Positions 25,058-32,598 of a stretch of DNA of 47,961 nucleotides are shown one piece after another (position 1 is the stretch's first letter; each line of letters starts with the position of its first letter). Under the pieces are notes generated by a model that saw nothing but the letters and a program-made list of their open reading frames with translations, did no database searches and was not told the origin of the DNA. The position numbers and the translations under genes were made by a program. This DNA comes from JACQZO01 sp964512325. Lineage in GTDB: Bacteria > Patescibacteriota > Gracilibacteria > RBG-16-42-10. Location: positions 1 through 47,961 of the forward strand of contig CAZEGN010000008.1 of assembly GCA_964512325.1 (NCBI GenBank), read 5' to 3'.

Positions 25058-26054
25058 ATGAAACGACTACTTACGGGTGACCGTCCAACAGGCCAACTAC
25101 ACCTAGGACATCACGTCGGCTCCCTACAAAACAGAGTACAAATGCAAAGCATGTACGAAACTTTTATTATGGTCGCTGACGTTCAGGCTCTCACTGATAA
25201 TTTTGCTGACCCCGCAAAAGTGCACAGAAATGTTCGAGAGGTTGTGTTGGACAATCTTGCCGCGGGAATTGACCCCGAAAAGGTCACGTATTTTATTCAA
25301 TCACAAATTCCCGAAATTGCTGAACTCACTGTCTTTTTCCTAAATTTAGTAACTGTCGCCAGATTACAACGAAATCCTACAGTCAAAGATGAAATCAAAC
25401 AAAAAGGATTTTCAACTAGTATTCCAGCAGGATTTTTATGTTATCCAGTATCACAAGCTGCCGACATTCTCACATTTATGACAGAGATAGTACCCGTGGG
25501 TCATGACCAACTACCCATGATTGAACAAACCAGAGAAATCGCTGATAAGTTTAATGCGTTATATGCCCCAGTTTTCCCAAGACCAAAAGCGGTATTGGGA
25601 AAAGTTAGTAGGCTCATTGGGACTGATGGCAATAGGAAAATGGGCAAGAGTTTGCGCAATGTAATTAATTTATCTGACTCTCCAGAAACCGTACAGGATA
25701 TTGTGATGAGGATGTTTACTGATCCTGGACGTCTTCGAGCAACAGATCCTGGTCAAATTGAAGGCAATCCAGTATTTATATACCTCGACGCTTTTGCTCC
25801 CCAAACTGAACAGCAGCAAATTGCTGATTACAAATCAGCGTTATGCAGAAGGAAAGGTGGGAGATAAGGAGGTTAAGCAATATTTAGCTCATATTCTTAA
25901 TGAGTTTTTAACCCCTATACGCCTACGTCGCCAAGGCTATCAAAAACATCCAGGTTTTATTGACAGCTTATTAATCACAGGCAAAGACAAAGCGCGAGAA
26001 ATTGCAAGCAAAACACTTACAACAGTCCGTAAAGCAATGCAAATAGAGTATTAA
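25058..26054 (+). CDS. trpS: Tryptophanyl-tRNA synthetase, with one frameshift
   Basis: Charges tRNA-Trp. From the ATG at 25058 the frame reads MKRLLTGDRPTGQLHLGHHV (HIGH-type motif), and later GTDGNRKMGKSLRN (KMSKS-type motif). It breaks after IADYK at codon 259: an extra T at 25835 moves the frame. The natural sequence resumes at once as QRYAEGKVGDKEVKQYL and ends at 26054. Corrected length is 331 residues, normal for the family. trpS is normally essential, so a base error in the assembly is likelier than a true loss. Controlled by the T-box leader just upstream. Confidence 0.92.
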
Positions 26055-26107
26055 ACTTTTCATTTTTGGTGTTTGTATTAAAATGAAAGACAGCCTTAAG
26101 AACTGTA

Positions 26108-26731
26108 ATGAAAAAGCTTACTCTCAGTCTCCTGTTCTCTCTAGTTTTGCTGCTCACTGCTTGCCAGTCTAGACCGATCGATATTCCCAGTGTGATGCCA
26201 ACTGTTACTAGTATCCCTACAAACTGGCATACTTTTACTAAACCAAATGTTTTTACTATCCAGTATCCTGCTGACTTTGAACTAAACCAAGATACCGGTC
26301 TTGGAGGCAGCTTTGTTGGTCCTTCAATTGTAAAAGTAAGTTTCCCCAAAAGTGCTTTTACTAATCCCCAATCCAATTTTAACGGAGCATATGTATTAAT
26401 CAGTGCGTCACAAGACTCTGAGGATAAAGTCACCTGCACTGAATTCACTGATATTCCTAACATGAACACCCCTTTAGAAAATGTAGAAATTAATGGTGTA
26501 GTTTTTGCCACCGCTCATATCAGCGATGCTGCTGCTGGTAATAGATATGACAGCACACTGTATCGCACGCTTTACAAAACGAGTTCCGGTAAGAGCAAGT
26601 GCTTTGAACTAGCGGCGACCATCCACACAGGCAATATTCAGAACTATGATCCGCCGGTGGCTGAATTTGATAAAAGCACAGCATTAACTATCTTGCAGCA
26701 GATAATTAGCAGCTTTAAATTTATTCAATAA
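26108..26731 (+). CDS. Uncharacterised lipoprotein
   Basis: 207 residues. The lipoprotein signal ends LLLTAC, so Cys19 is the anchor. A Pro/Thr/Ser-rich linker follows. The body starts with WHTFTKPNVFTIQYPADFEL, which resembles PsbP-like folds and lipoprotein domains with a W-x-Y-x-P pattern, and includes YVLISASQD and a Cys in TCTEF. It would sit on the outer face of the membrane. A TAAAAT -10-like box ends 23 nt before the ATG. Function unknown. Confidence 0.7.
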   Translation: MKKLTLSLLFSLVLLLTACQSRPIDIPSVMPTVTSIPTNWHTFTKPNVFTIQYPADFELNQDTGLGGSFVGPSIVKVSFPKSAFTNPQSNFNGAYVLISASQDSEDKVTCTEFTDIPNMNTPLENVEINGVVFATAHISDAAAGNRYDSTLYRTLYKTSSGKSKCFELAATIHTGNIQNYDPPVAEFDKSTALTILQQIISSFKFIQ

Positions 26732-26813
26732 AGATCTATTTGCTGGAGAGCACTGCTGTTGTCCGCGCAATTCAAAGGCATTGGCAGAAACATTTTTCTT
26801 CCTCCCCAACCAA

Positions 26814-26842
26814 TTGACAATAAATAGCAATAAACGCATAAT
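26814..26842 (+). promoter_or_regulatory. Promoter of the lipoprotein gene at 26863
   Basis: A consensus -35 TTGACA (26814-26819), 17 nt, CATAAT (26837-26842). The -10 box ends 20 nt before the ATG, so the leader is about 14 nt, without a Shine-Dalgarno site. Confidence 0.7.
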
Positions 26843-26862
26843 AACAGTTCACCAAAATATTT

Positions 26863-27966
26863 ATGAAAAACACTTCATCTCTTGCCCTAGCCTCGATTCT
26901 CACAGCTTGTGGCAGCACAGTGAGCAGCACTGAACTAAATATGGCCGATAGTGCGATGTCAGTCGATGCAGTAGAAACAAGTGTAGATGCTAATATCCGT
27001 ACCGACGCTGTAGTACCTACCACCGAAACAGGAGAGGTTGGAGTCACTGATGGTGGCATGAGTGAACAACAGCTAGAGCTGCACACTGCTGGAGCAAGGG
27101 TACAGCCAGGACGCTCATTAGCGATTATTGGACTGCTTCGTGCTGGTCAGACTATTATCAGTGCTCGCCACCACATTCGTTTAACTCTCGATGGTGGTGA
27201 CGGTCAATTGCTGGACGGCAATAATAATGGCAACAGCGATGTCTTCATGAGATCTGTATGCTACGCAAAAAGCAGTGATCATGCTTTTAACGACACAGGT
27301 AGTGTACGCTACCCTAATAACAGCCCCATCGGCCAAGTTCGTGTTGTGGATGCAAATACAGATTGTCCCACAGGTTTCTCTGATTCCGGCTACTATATAA
27401 CTCTCTTTCAGGCACCAGCAGCAGCTGACACCAATCAGGCTAATCACTATCGTGCGGTGGTCACTGATGTTAGTCAGTCATCGCCTCTCCAAGCAAACGG
27501 GTCAGTATTGGTAGCAGGATCAGCACACACCGACTTGCGTTCTATTGCTACTGTTAGTCATACCATGCAAGTGAGTCCAGGCACGGATATTCCATTGATT
27601 GTCATGCCCCAAACAAACACCGGTTACCCATTAGGCTGTATGGCCTTTGAATCAGGCCCAACTGCTGTAGAGGCAGGATGTCATCTCACCAATAATGGTG
27701 ACTATTTACCTGCTCCTGCCGAAAGCCTTTCGCTTAACATGGGGCATCCCACAGGCTTTGCCGGAGCTATGCAGGCAACAACCCCTACCAATGCACTAAT
27801 TCATAGTCACGCTGCAAGCCAGCCCGCCGCATTTACGCATATTGGCGGTGGTGCTTATTTTATGACAGCAACCGCGACAACAAGAGGAAGAGCAGAGTGG
27901 CATATTGAAAGCTATAACAGTAGGGGCGCTGCCTCAACAGGGATAGTGCAAGTCAACGTAGAATAA
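26863..27966 (+). CDS. Uncharacterised secreted lipoprotein
   Basis: 367 residues. A short lipoprotein signal (MKNTSSLALASILTAC, anchor Cys16) is followed by an acidic, Ser/Thr/Ala-rich linker of about 50 residues. The mature part is probably beta-rich and contains ARVQPGRSLAIIGLLRAGQT, six or more Cys and many Gly/Asn turns. The last 40 residues (AYFMTATATTRGRAEWHIES, then GIVQVNVE) look like an Ig-like strand pattern. I do not recognise the family. Surface exposure is likely. Confidence 0.68.
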   Translation: MKNTSSLALASILTACGSTVSSTELNMADSAMSVDAVETSVDANIRTDAVVPTTETGEVGVTDGGMSEQQLELHTAGARVQPGRSLAIIGLLRAGQTIISARHHIRLTLDGGDGQLLDGNNNGNSDVFMRSVCYAKSSDHAFNDTGSVRYPNNSPIGQVRVVDANTDCPTGFSDSGYYITLFQAPAAADTNQANHYRAVVTDVSQSSPLQANGSVLVAGSAHTDLRSIATVSHTMQVSPGTDIPLIVMPQTNTGYPLGCMAFESGPTAVEAGCHLTNNGDYLPAPAESLSLNMGHPTGFAGAMQATTPTNALIHSHAASQPAAFTHIGGGAYFMTATATTRGRAEWHIESYNSRGAASTGIVQVNVE

Positions 27967-28086
27967 TGCTCGGCTACTCTATTTTGAGAACCGCAAAAGT
28001 GCTGCTATAGTGCGAAAAGCTATAGTGCATGGATATTATTTGCTATCAGACAGACCACATTTCCTATACGACTTAATAATTTTTCC

Positions 28087-28284
28087 ATGTCTAAACAAAC
28101 AACTGATATTGTTGACAGTGTTCCTAGTGAAAGGCGCTCTCAAATTATTAAAAGCAGGCGCAGGCTGGAAGTTATTTTATTTTCAGGCTTTGCCATTGCG
28201 GTGACCTGGAATTTATGGCCAGCAAAAGCAAGAGAAGTGCGTGATCAGATTCTCCACAGCATTGGTTTAGTGATTAGCCGCTAG
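28087..28284 (+). CDS. Small single-pass membrane protein, uncharacterised
   Basis: 65 residues. A charged N-terminus (SERRSQIIKSRRRLE) precedes one hydrophobic segment (VILFSGFAIAVTWNLW), then a polar helix. Another overlapping frame in the same region gives a less protein-like sequence. Its stop codon lies inside the hairpin at 28276-28308. Function unknown. Confidence 0.5.
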   Translation: MSKQTTDIVDSVPSERRSQIIKSRRRLEVILFSGFAIAVTWNLWPAKAREVRDQILHSIGLVISR

Positions 28285-28308
28285 AGCATTATTTCTACTC
28301 TAGCGGCT
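28276..28308. terminator. Perfect 11-bp hairpin between convergent genes
   Basis: AGCCGCTAGAG and CTCTAGCGGCT are perfect arms around 11 nt. The left arm contains the stop codon of the small membrane protein gene, and the aspS stop is 8 nt away. There is no T run, so termination is plausible but not typical. Confidence 0.5.
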
Positions 28309-28315
28309 CTCTCGG

Positions 28316-29623
28316 TTAAGGAGCAATTCTCTGCACATCACGGGGAAACAGTGAAGCCTCTTTCACATTCGACAGATCAAAAAGCTTCTGCGTAATACGC
28401 TCTAGGCCCATACCAAAACCTCCCTCGGCAGGCATACCATATGCAAAGGCTTGCAAGTAATCTTTAAGACCAGGATTGCTGGTATCAATCCCCTGCTGGC
28501 GACATGACTCCAGCAAAGTTTCATAATTGGTGATACGGCGTGAAATAGTCGCCACTTCAACACCCTTAAAGAGCAAGTCAGCACGATCAGCCACAGCAGG
28601 CTTATCCGGATTAATATAGTGATAAAACTTAGCTACTGAGCTTGGAAATTCTGTAATTAATACAGCGTCACTACCGGTCTGTTCTTTCATATACGTACAG
28701 ATAAATCTCTCCTCAGCCGGAGAAGGATCAGGCTCACTCCGCACATCTTCACCTGTAGCTTTAAAGTATAACTGATGCAACTCCGCAACTGTAACTTCCG
28801 GCACAACCTCAGGAATAACAGGTTTAGTCAGCTCTGGCCATAAGGCTAAGATAGCGCTCTCTTTTTGCCAAAACTGCTCAATTACATAGCGCAATAGTCC
28901 AGCCGCAACACTGCTTACATCTCGCCAAGATTCAATAAACCCCATCTCCGCATCAATCATTATCAACTCAGCCATATGTCTACTAGTATTGCTTTTCTCT
29001 GCTCGATAAGCATGAGCAATTTCATAGACACGCTCAAATACTGAGACCATCATTTGCTTATAAAACTGAGGTGATTGGGCCAAATAGGCTGAACGTTCGT
29101 AATACTTTACCTCAAACACCTCCGCGCCTCCTTCGGTAGGATAGCCGATGAGTTTGGGAGTATTCATTTCCGTAAAATCAAGCATAGCAAAATACTCACG
29201 CATGTAGTGCAAAATCTGCGCCTGACCTTTAAATATTGCTCTTGTGCGTAAGTTCTTGAGTGCTAACAGTCTGTGGTCAAGCAAGGTATCCAGTCTCACT
29301 TCTAGATCTTTTTTGTAAATCTCAAATGGCAAAGAAGCTGTAACCGGAACGATTACTTCAGCTTGCTGAATCTGAATCTCAACAGCGCTGGCTGTGGAAG
29401 CGATAACAACCTTACCTGTCACGGTAATGACAGACTCCAAATTGACCTGTGCCAATTTGGTATACATATCACCTTCTAGAACACATTGCACAACACCACT
29501 GCGATCGCGCAGCATCAAAAAAGCAATCTTGCCCAAATCGCGCACCTGATGCACCCATCCTGCTATTGTCACCACTTTACCCACCTGCTCTGGCAACTGA
29601 GCAATAAGCGTTCGTCCTTTCAT
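28316..29623 (-). CDS. aspS: Archaeal-type aspartyl-tRNA synthetase, probably non-discriminating
   Basis: 435 residues from the ATG giving MKGRTLIAQL. An OB-fold anticodon domain comes first (IAGWVHQVRDLGKIAF), then a class II core: TEGGAEVFEVKYYERSAYLA, QSPQFYKQMM, FRAEK-like YRAEKSNTSRH, and motif 3 GFGMGLERI. This is the archaeal/eukaryotic AspRS type. H25 stands where discriminating enzymes of this type have Trp and non-discriminating ones have His, so it may charge both tRNA-Asp and tRNA-Asn. A longer frame starts at 29671, but that ATG sits in the terminator hairpin of the T-box leader. A tRNA-dependent amidotransferase would then be needed. Confidence 0.85.
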   Translation of the reverse strand: MKGRTLIAQLPEQVGKVVTIAGWVHQVRDLGKIAFLMLRDRSGVVQCVLEGDMYTKLAQVNLESVITVTGKVVIASTASAVEIQIQQAEVIVPVTASLPFEIYKKDLEVRLDTLLDHRLLALKNLRTRAIFKGQAQILHYMREYFAMLDFTEMNTPKLIGYPTEGGAEVFEVKYYERSAYLAQSPQFYKQMMVSVFERVYEIAHAYRAEKSNTSRHMAELIMIDAEMGFIESWRDVSSVAAGLLRYVIEQFWQKESAILALWPELTKPVIPEVVPEVTVAELHQLYFKATGEDVRSEPDPSPAEERFICTYMKEQTGSDAVLITEFPSSVAKFYHYINPDKPAVADRADLLFKGVEVATISRRITNYETLLESCRQQGIDTSNPGLKDYLQAFAYGMPAEGGFGMGLERITQKLFDLSNVKEASLFPRDVQRIAP

Positions 29624-29862
29624 AGAATTTTTTAAAGAAAAACCCTTCACGACTGTTATAAATGCGTCCATTTATGATGTCGTGTAAGAGCGAAAGGGGG
29701 TATCGCGGTGCCATCTTACTTTCAGTATGACTTTACAGTCTACTGCTTATTGTCCTCCAACAAGGACTTTCATCTGTAACGGGATTTCCCGGAAAAATCT
29801 ACTCACTTGTGCGCACAAGCTTTCTCTTTTCAGCTCAGCTGTGTTAGCAGCTTCAATGCTTT
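29624..29862 (-). promoter_or_regulatory. T-box riboswitch leader of the aspS-like gene
   Basis: Antiterminator on the minus strand: GTAAGA (29719-29714), bulge TGGCACCG, CGA paired with TCG, then TCTTAC (29689-29684). The competing terminator is CACGAC (29684-29679) paired with GTCGTG (29653-29648), with an inner ATAAATG/CATTTAT stem, followed by AAGGGTTTTTCTTT. The two share bases around 29684. A small hairpin near the 5' end (29852-29837, AGCTG / CAGCT) has loop CTAACA, giving a candidate AAC (Asn) specifier at 29845-29843. TGGC fits a G73 tRNA end. Confidence 0.85.
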
Positions 29863-29868
29863 GCCTGT

Positions 29869-29896
29869 ACTATAGCAAAACATCACTAAACTTCAA
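29869..29896 (-). promoter_or_regulatory. Promoter of the aspS T-box leader
   Basis: On the minus strand: TTGAAG (29896-29891), 16 nt, TATAGT (29874-29869). The start site would be near 29862, only about 10 nt before the small specifier-like hairpin. Confidence 0.6.
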
Positions 29897-29957
29897 AATC
29901 AGCTTGCCTTAAGACGAACCTGGGATTACTATCGGGCACTCGGTAAATGAATCAAGT

Positions 29958-30677
29958 ATGGATGGTGGCATTGCCAGTTTAGAGAAGCACACTCATGAAA
30001 CAGCTATAGAACAGTACCAGGCTTTTTGCCAAAGAATGAGCGATGTGCAATCATCAGATAAAAGCAGTAAAACCGAAAAGCAGATAATTAGCGAGTGCAG
30101 ACATTTTTTAGCAAGCTGCACAGCAGGGGAAATCCGGACCCTTGCACGCCTTTTTCATGCCCATTGTGAATTGGCAAATGATAGAGTGATTGTCCATATT
30201 CCTCTTTACCGTGATGAGCAGGTAATAATCCAAGTCAGCACTGTTATCTTGCTCATCGCAGATCGTGAACACAGTTGGCAATTTCAAACCGCAATTCATT
30301 ATGCATTATTTGAATATAATGAAACCGCATACACCGATCTCGCAAACAAAGCTGCCGTCTTCATGAATCTGCTGAATCTTTTGCAGCAAAGATCGACTGC
30401 TCTTTTAGTACTGCGCGGCTATTCGCCTCATGAAGGAAAACTCCGAGACCTACGCAATAGATTAACTAATGTGACAAAAACACTGCAGAGCATTCGGTCC
30501 TCTTGCACTTCACGAATCATCCTCCACGATACTGCAGACACAAACTTGGAAGGTTTCAAAACAACAATTTTCGAACATTACCACGCAACTCATCAAGAGC
30601 TAGATACTATAGCTCAGGATCCCTATTTGGTGGGATATCGCCGATCCTACCCACACTGCCAAAATCCCTACCGATAA
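29958..30677 (+). CDS. Uncharacterised protein
   Basis: 239 residues, not recognised. Predicted mostly helical, with six Cys and no signal peptide or membrane segment. Segments such as EQYQAFCQRMSDVQSSDKSS and KLRDLRNRLTNVTKTLQSIR suggest bundled helices. It is divergent from the aspS leader promoter (62 nt away) and converges with the next unknown gene, 6 nt apart. Confidence 0.5.
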   Translation: MDGGIASLEKHTHETAIEQYQAFCQRMSDVQSSDKSSKTEKQIISECRHFLASCTAGEIRTLARLFHAHCELANDRVIVHIPLYRDEQVIIQVSTVILLIADREHSWQFQTAIHYALFEYNETAYTDLANKAAVFMNLLNLLQQRSTALLVLRGYSPHEGKLRDLRNRLTNVTKTLQSIRSSCTSRIILHDTADTNLEGFKTTIFEHYHATHQELDTIAQDPYLVGYRRSYPHCQNPYR

Positions 30678-30683
30678 TACTGC

Positions 30684-31376
30684 TTATAAAAGCATATCTT
30701 TTGGCGGCAAAGGGGCATGATCTAATTCAGCAGTATAATACACAGCATCGAGCTCCCTGCGCATAGCAACTAAATGCCTTCTGGTGTGAGCTGTCTTTCC
30801 ACATATATCAACAATTACCTCTCGAGTACGAAATATCAATGCAGCCGACTTATGTCCTAATTTAAGATTAGCAACACTAGACTCTTTGATCTGCATCAAC
30901 TCCAAGCATTGTAATAAGACAGGACGTATTCGCCCAGTTTCACGCTGACACACGACATCCACCAACACCCTCATGTCTCTTTCTGTAGCACCCTGAAAAA
31001 AGTCATGTAGCTCGTGCACATGACTAATAACATCCCACCAATCATCAGCAAACGCCAGTGCTTCTTGCTCAGTACTACCAAACTGTACGCGCAGTTTGCT
31101 CATTCGTTCATGCAAAGCTCCCATAAAGAAGAAACCGACGCGAAGTAATGCCAAGTCTGATGCAGTAAAGCCGCAACGATGTTTACGTTGTGCCCATGCG
31201 ACAAGCTCAGCAAGCGTGCTTATCTGCACATCACTATGAGCAAAACAAACTCTTACTTCAAGCCAGCGACTCTGCCATTCGAGTACTTCTTGTTCTGTAA
31301 AGAAACTCTCCTGCCCCAGCTCGTAGACATGACCAGCTAAACCTCTTAAACGGTTTAATCCATCTTCCCACACCAT
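30684..31376 (-). CDS. Uncharacterised protein
   Basis: 230 residues, not recognised. Helical, with no membrane segment, and rich in Leu, Glu and Arg. Its size, helical makeup and convergent position resemble the unknown gene at 29958-30677, but I see no clear sequence match between the two. It lies 6 nt downstream of the DsbB-like gene on the same strand, so the two are probably co-transcribed. Confidence 0.5.
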   Translation of the reverse strand: MVWEDGLNRLRGLAGHVYELGQESFFTEQEVLEWQSRWLEVRVCFAHSDVQISTLAELVAWAQRKHRCGFTASDLALLRVGFFFMGALHERMSKLRVQFGSTEQEALAFADDWWDVISHVHELHDFFQGATERDMRVLVDVVCQRETGRIRPVLLQCLELMQIKESSVANLKLGHKSAALIFRTREVIVDICGKTAHTRRHLVAMRRELDAVYYTAELDHAPLPPKDMLL

Positions 31377-31382
31377 ACAATA

Positions 31383-31871
31383 TTAAGCTTTCTGTGCTTT
31401 GTTAATATCGCGATTAATCAGACATAGTACAGTAATAACTGTATATGCTCCCCACGCGAGAAAAGGGATGGTAATAAAGCCTAAATAAGCGATTTGCATG
31501 GCATCGCAAGGATTGGCTTGTGTACAAAATGCTGATGTCGTTGAGGGAAACATTTGGAGGTAATAGTGATACATGCTCAACAAAATACCCAGTACTGAGA
31601 AAGGCAAAATATAATCAGTGAAATGACGATCTTTTTTAATAACCCCCACTAAACTTAGGATTACCAATGGGTACATTAAAATGCGAGAATACCAACATAA
31701 GCTGCATGGTGTAAAAGCACGATCTGGCGAAAACAAAACACCATCAGCGATATTAAGCAAAGGATTACCAAAGTTACTAAAATAGAGCGATCCAAGCATT
31801 GCTAATAGCGCTTGTGCAAAAATAACCCAGCCAATTATTTTTTGTGTTTTAGTCATTGTAGATGCTGCCAT
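31383..31871 (-). CDS. Disulfide bond formation protein (DsbB/BdbC-like)
   Basis: 162 residues from the ATG giving MAASTMTKTQK. Four hydrophobic helices. The quinone-side redox pair is CSLCWYSR (CxxC), and a second cysteine pair is FCTQANPC in the outer loop. DsbB/BdbC proteins reoxidise the thiol oxidase DsbA/BdbD outside the membrane. No DsbA-like partner is in the window. A longer frame begins 45 nt upstream. 31872-32167 upstream holds nothing I can support. Confidence 0.85.
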   Translation of the reverse strand: MAASTMTKTQKIIGWVIFAQALLAMLGSLYFSNFGNPLLNIADGVLFSPDRAFTPCSLCWYSRILMYPLVILSLVGVIKKDRHFTDYILPFSVLGILLSMYHYYLQMFPSTTSAFCTQANPCDAMQIAYLGFITIPFLAWGAYTVITVLCLINRDINKAQKA

Positions 31872-32167
31872 AGAGATAAAATGATTATTGCTAATGATAG
31901 ATACGCCCCAAAACACGAGCTGTTAACTTTAAGTGGTTATATCATTGGAATCCAACACAATCGATCAACTTTATAATACTCATTCGGACTAGAAACTTTC
32001 CCTCTCGCCGCTTCAATACTGCCCCATTGTACATTATTTATTCCGCTTAAGGGAAATACTACCTTTTTAGCTTTGCTTATTAGCTGCAACCAGAGACTTA
32101 CCTAGTAATCTTATTGCTTTCAGCTCGTTCAAGCTGAGTACAAAGAGTTTGCTAAGCAGGCAACGGA

Positions 32168-32581
32168 TTAAGGCATTGTCATTCGCAACTTTTCTGCCAT
32201 TTTTGCTAATTCCTCAGCCGTAGGAAATGGCAGATTTCTAGCTTTAAGAGATTCTGTCGTCAATTCTTTTTCAGAGTTCAGGGGGATGAGATGAAAGTGC
32301 GTATGGGGAACATCAAACCCGGAAACGATCAACCCAACCTTTTTAGGCTCAAGTATAGACTTCATATGAGTGGCCATTGTTTGAACTCGATCCAAACAAT
32401 GCCGATAGAGATCCCTATCTAGAGACCAAAAGTCTGGTTCATGCTGTTTGGGAATAAGCAAAGCATGTCCCGGCATAAGAGGGAAAATATCCAAAAACAC
32501 CAAACACTTTTCATCTTCATATACTTTATGAGCAGGAATCTCCGCGGCCACAATCTTACAAAAAATGCAATTTGCATTCAT
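32168..32581 (-). CDS. HIT-family nucleotide hydrolase
   Basis: 137 residues, the normal size. N-terminal CIFCKIVAAEIPAHKVYEDE, then FLDIFPLMPGHALLIPKQH, and the histidine triad HTHFHLIPL. HIT proteins (Hint-like) hydrolyse nucleoside phosphoramidates or dinucleotides. The gene starts 17 nt after the stop of the sigma factor gene on the same strand, so co-transcription is likely. Confidence 0.92.
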   Translation of the reverse strand: MNANCIFCKIVAAEIPAHKVYEDEKCLVFLDIFPLMPGHALLIPKQHEPDFWSLDRDLYRHCLDRVQTMATHMKSILEPKKVGLIVSGFDVPHTHFHLIPLNSEKELTTESLKARNLPFPTAEELAKMAEKLRMTMP

Positions 32582-32598
32582 AAAATAACATATACTAA

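Noticed and set aside
25820..25845. Programmed frameshift in trpS
   Set aside because: There is no slippery heptamer, no release-factor-like CTTTGA site and no stop codon at the shift; a one-base error is simpler.
29624..29671. Alternative upstream start of aspS (ATG at 29671)
   Set aside because: The ATG lies in the loop of the T-box terminator hairpin, and the extra 16 residues are not found in this enzyme type.
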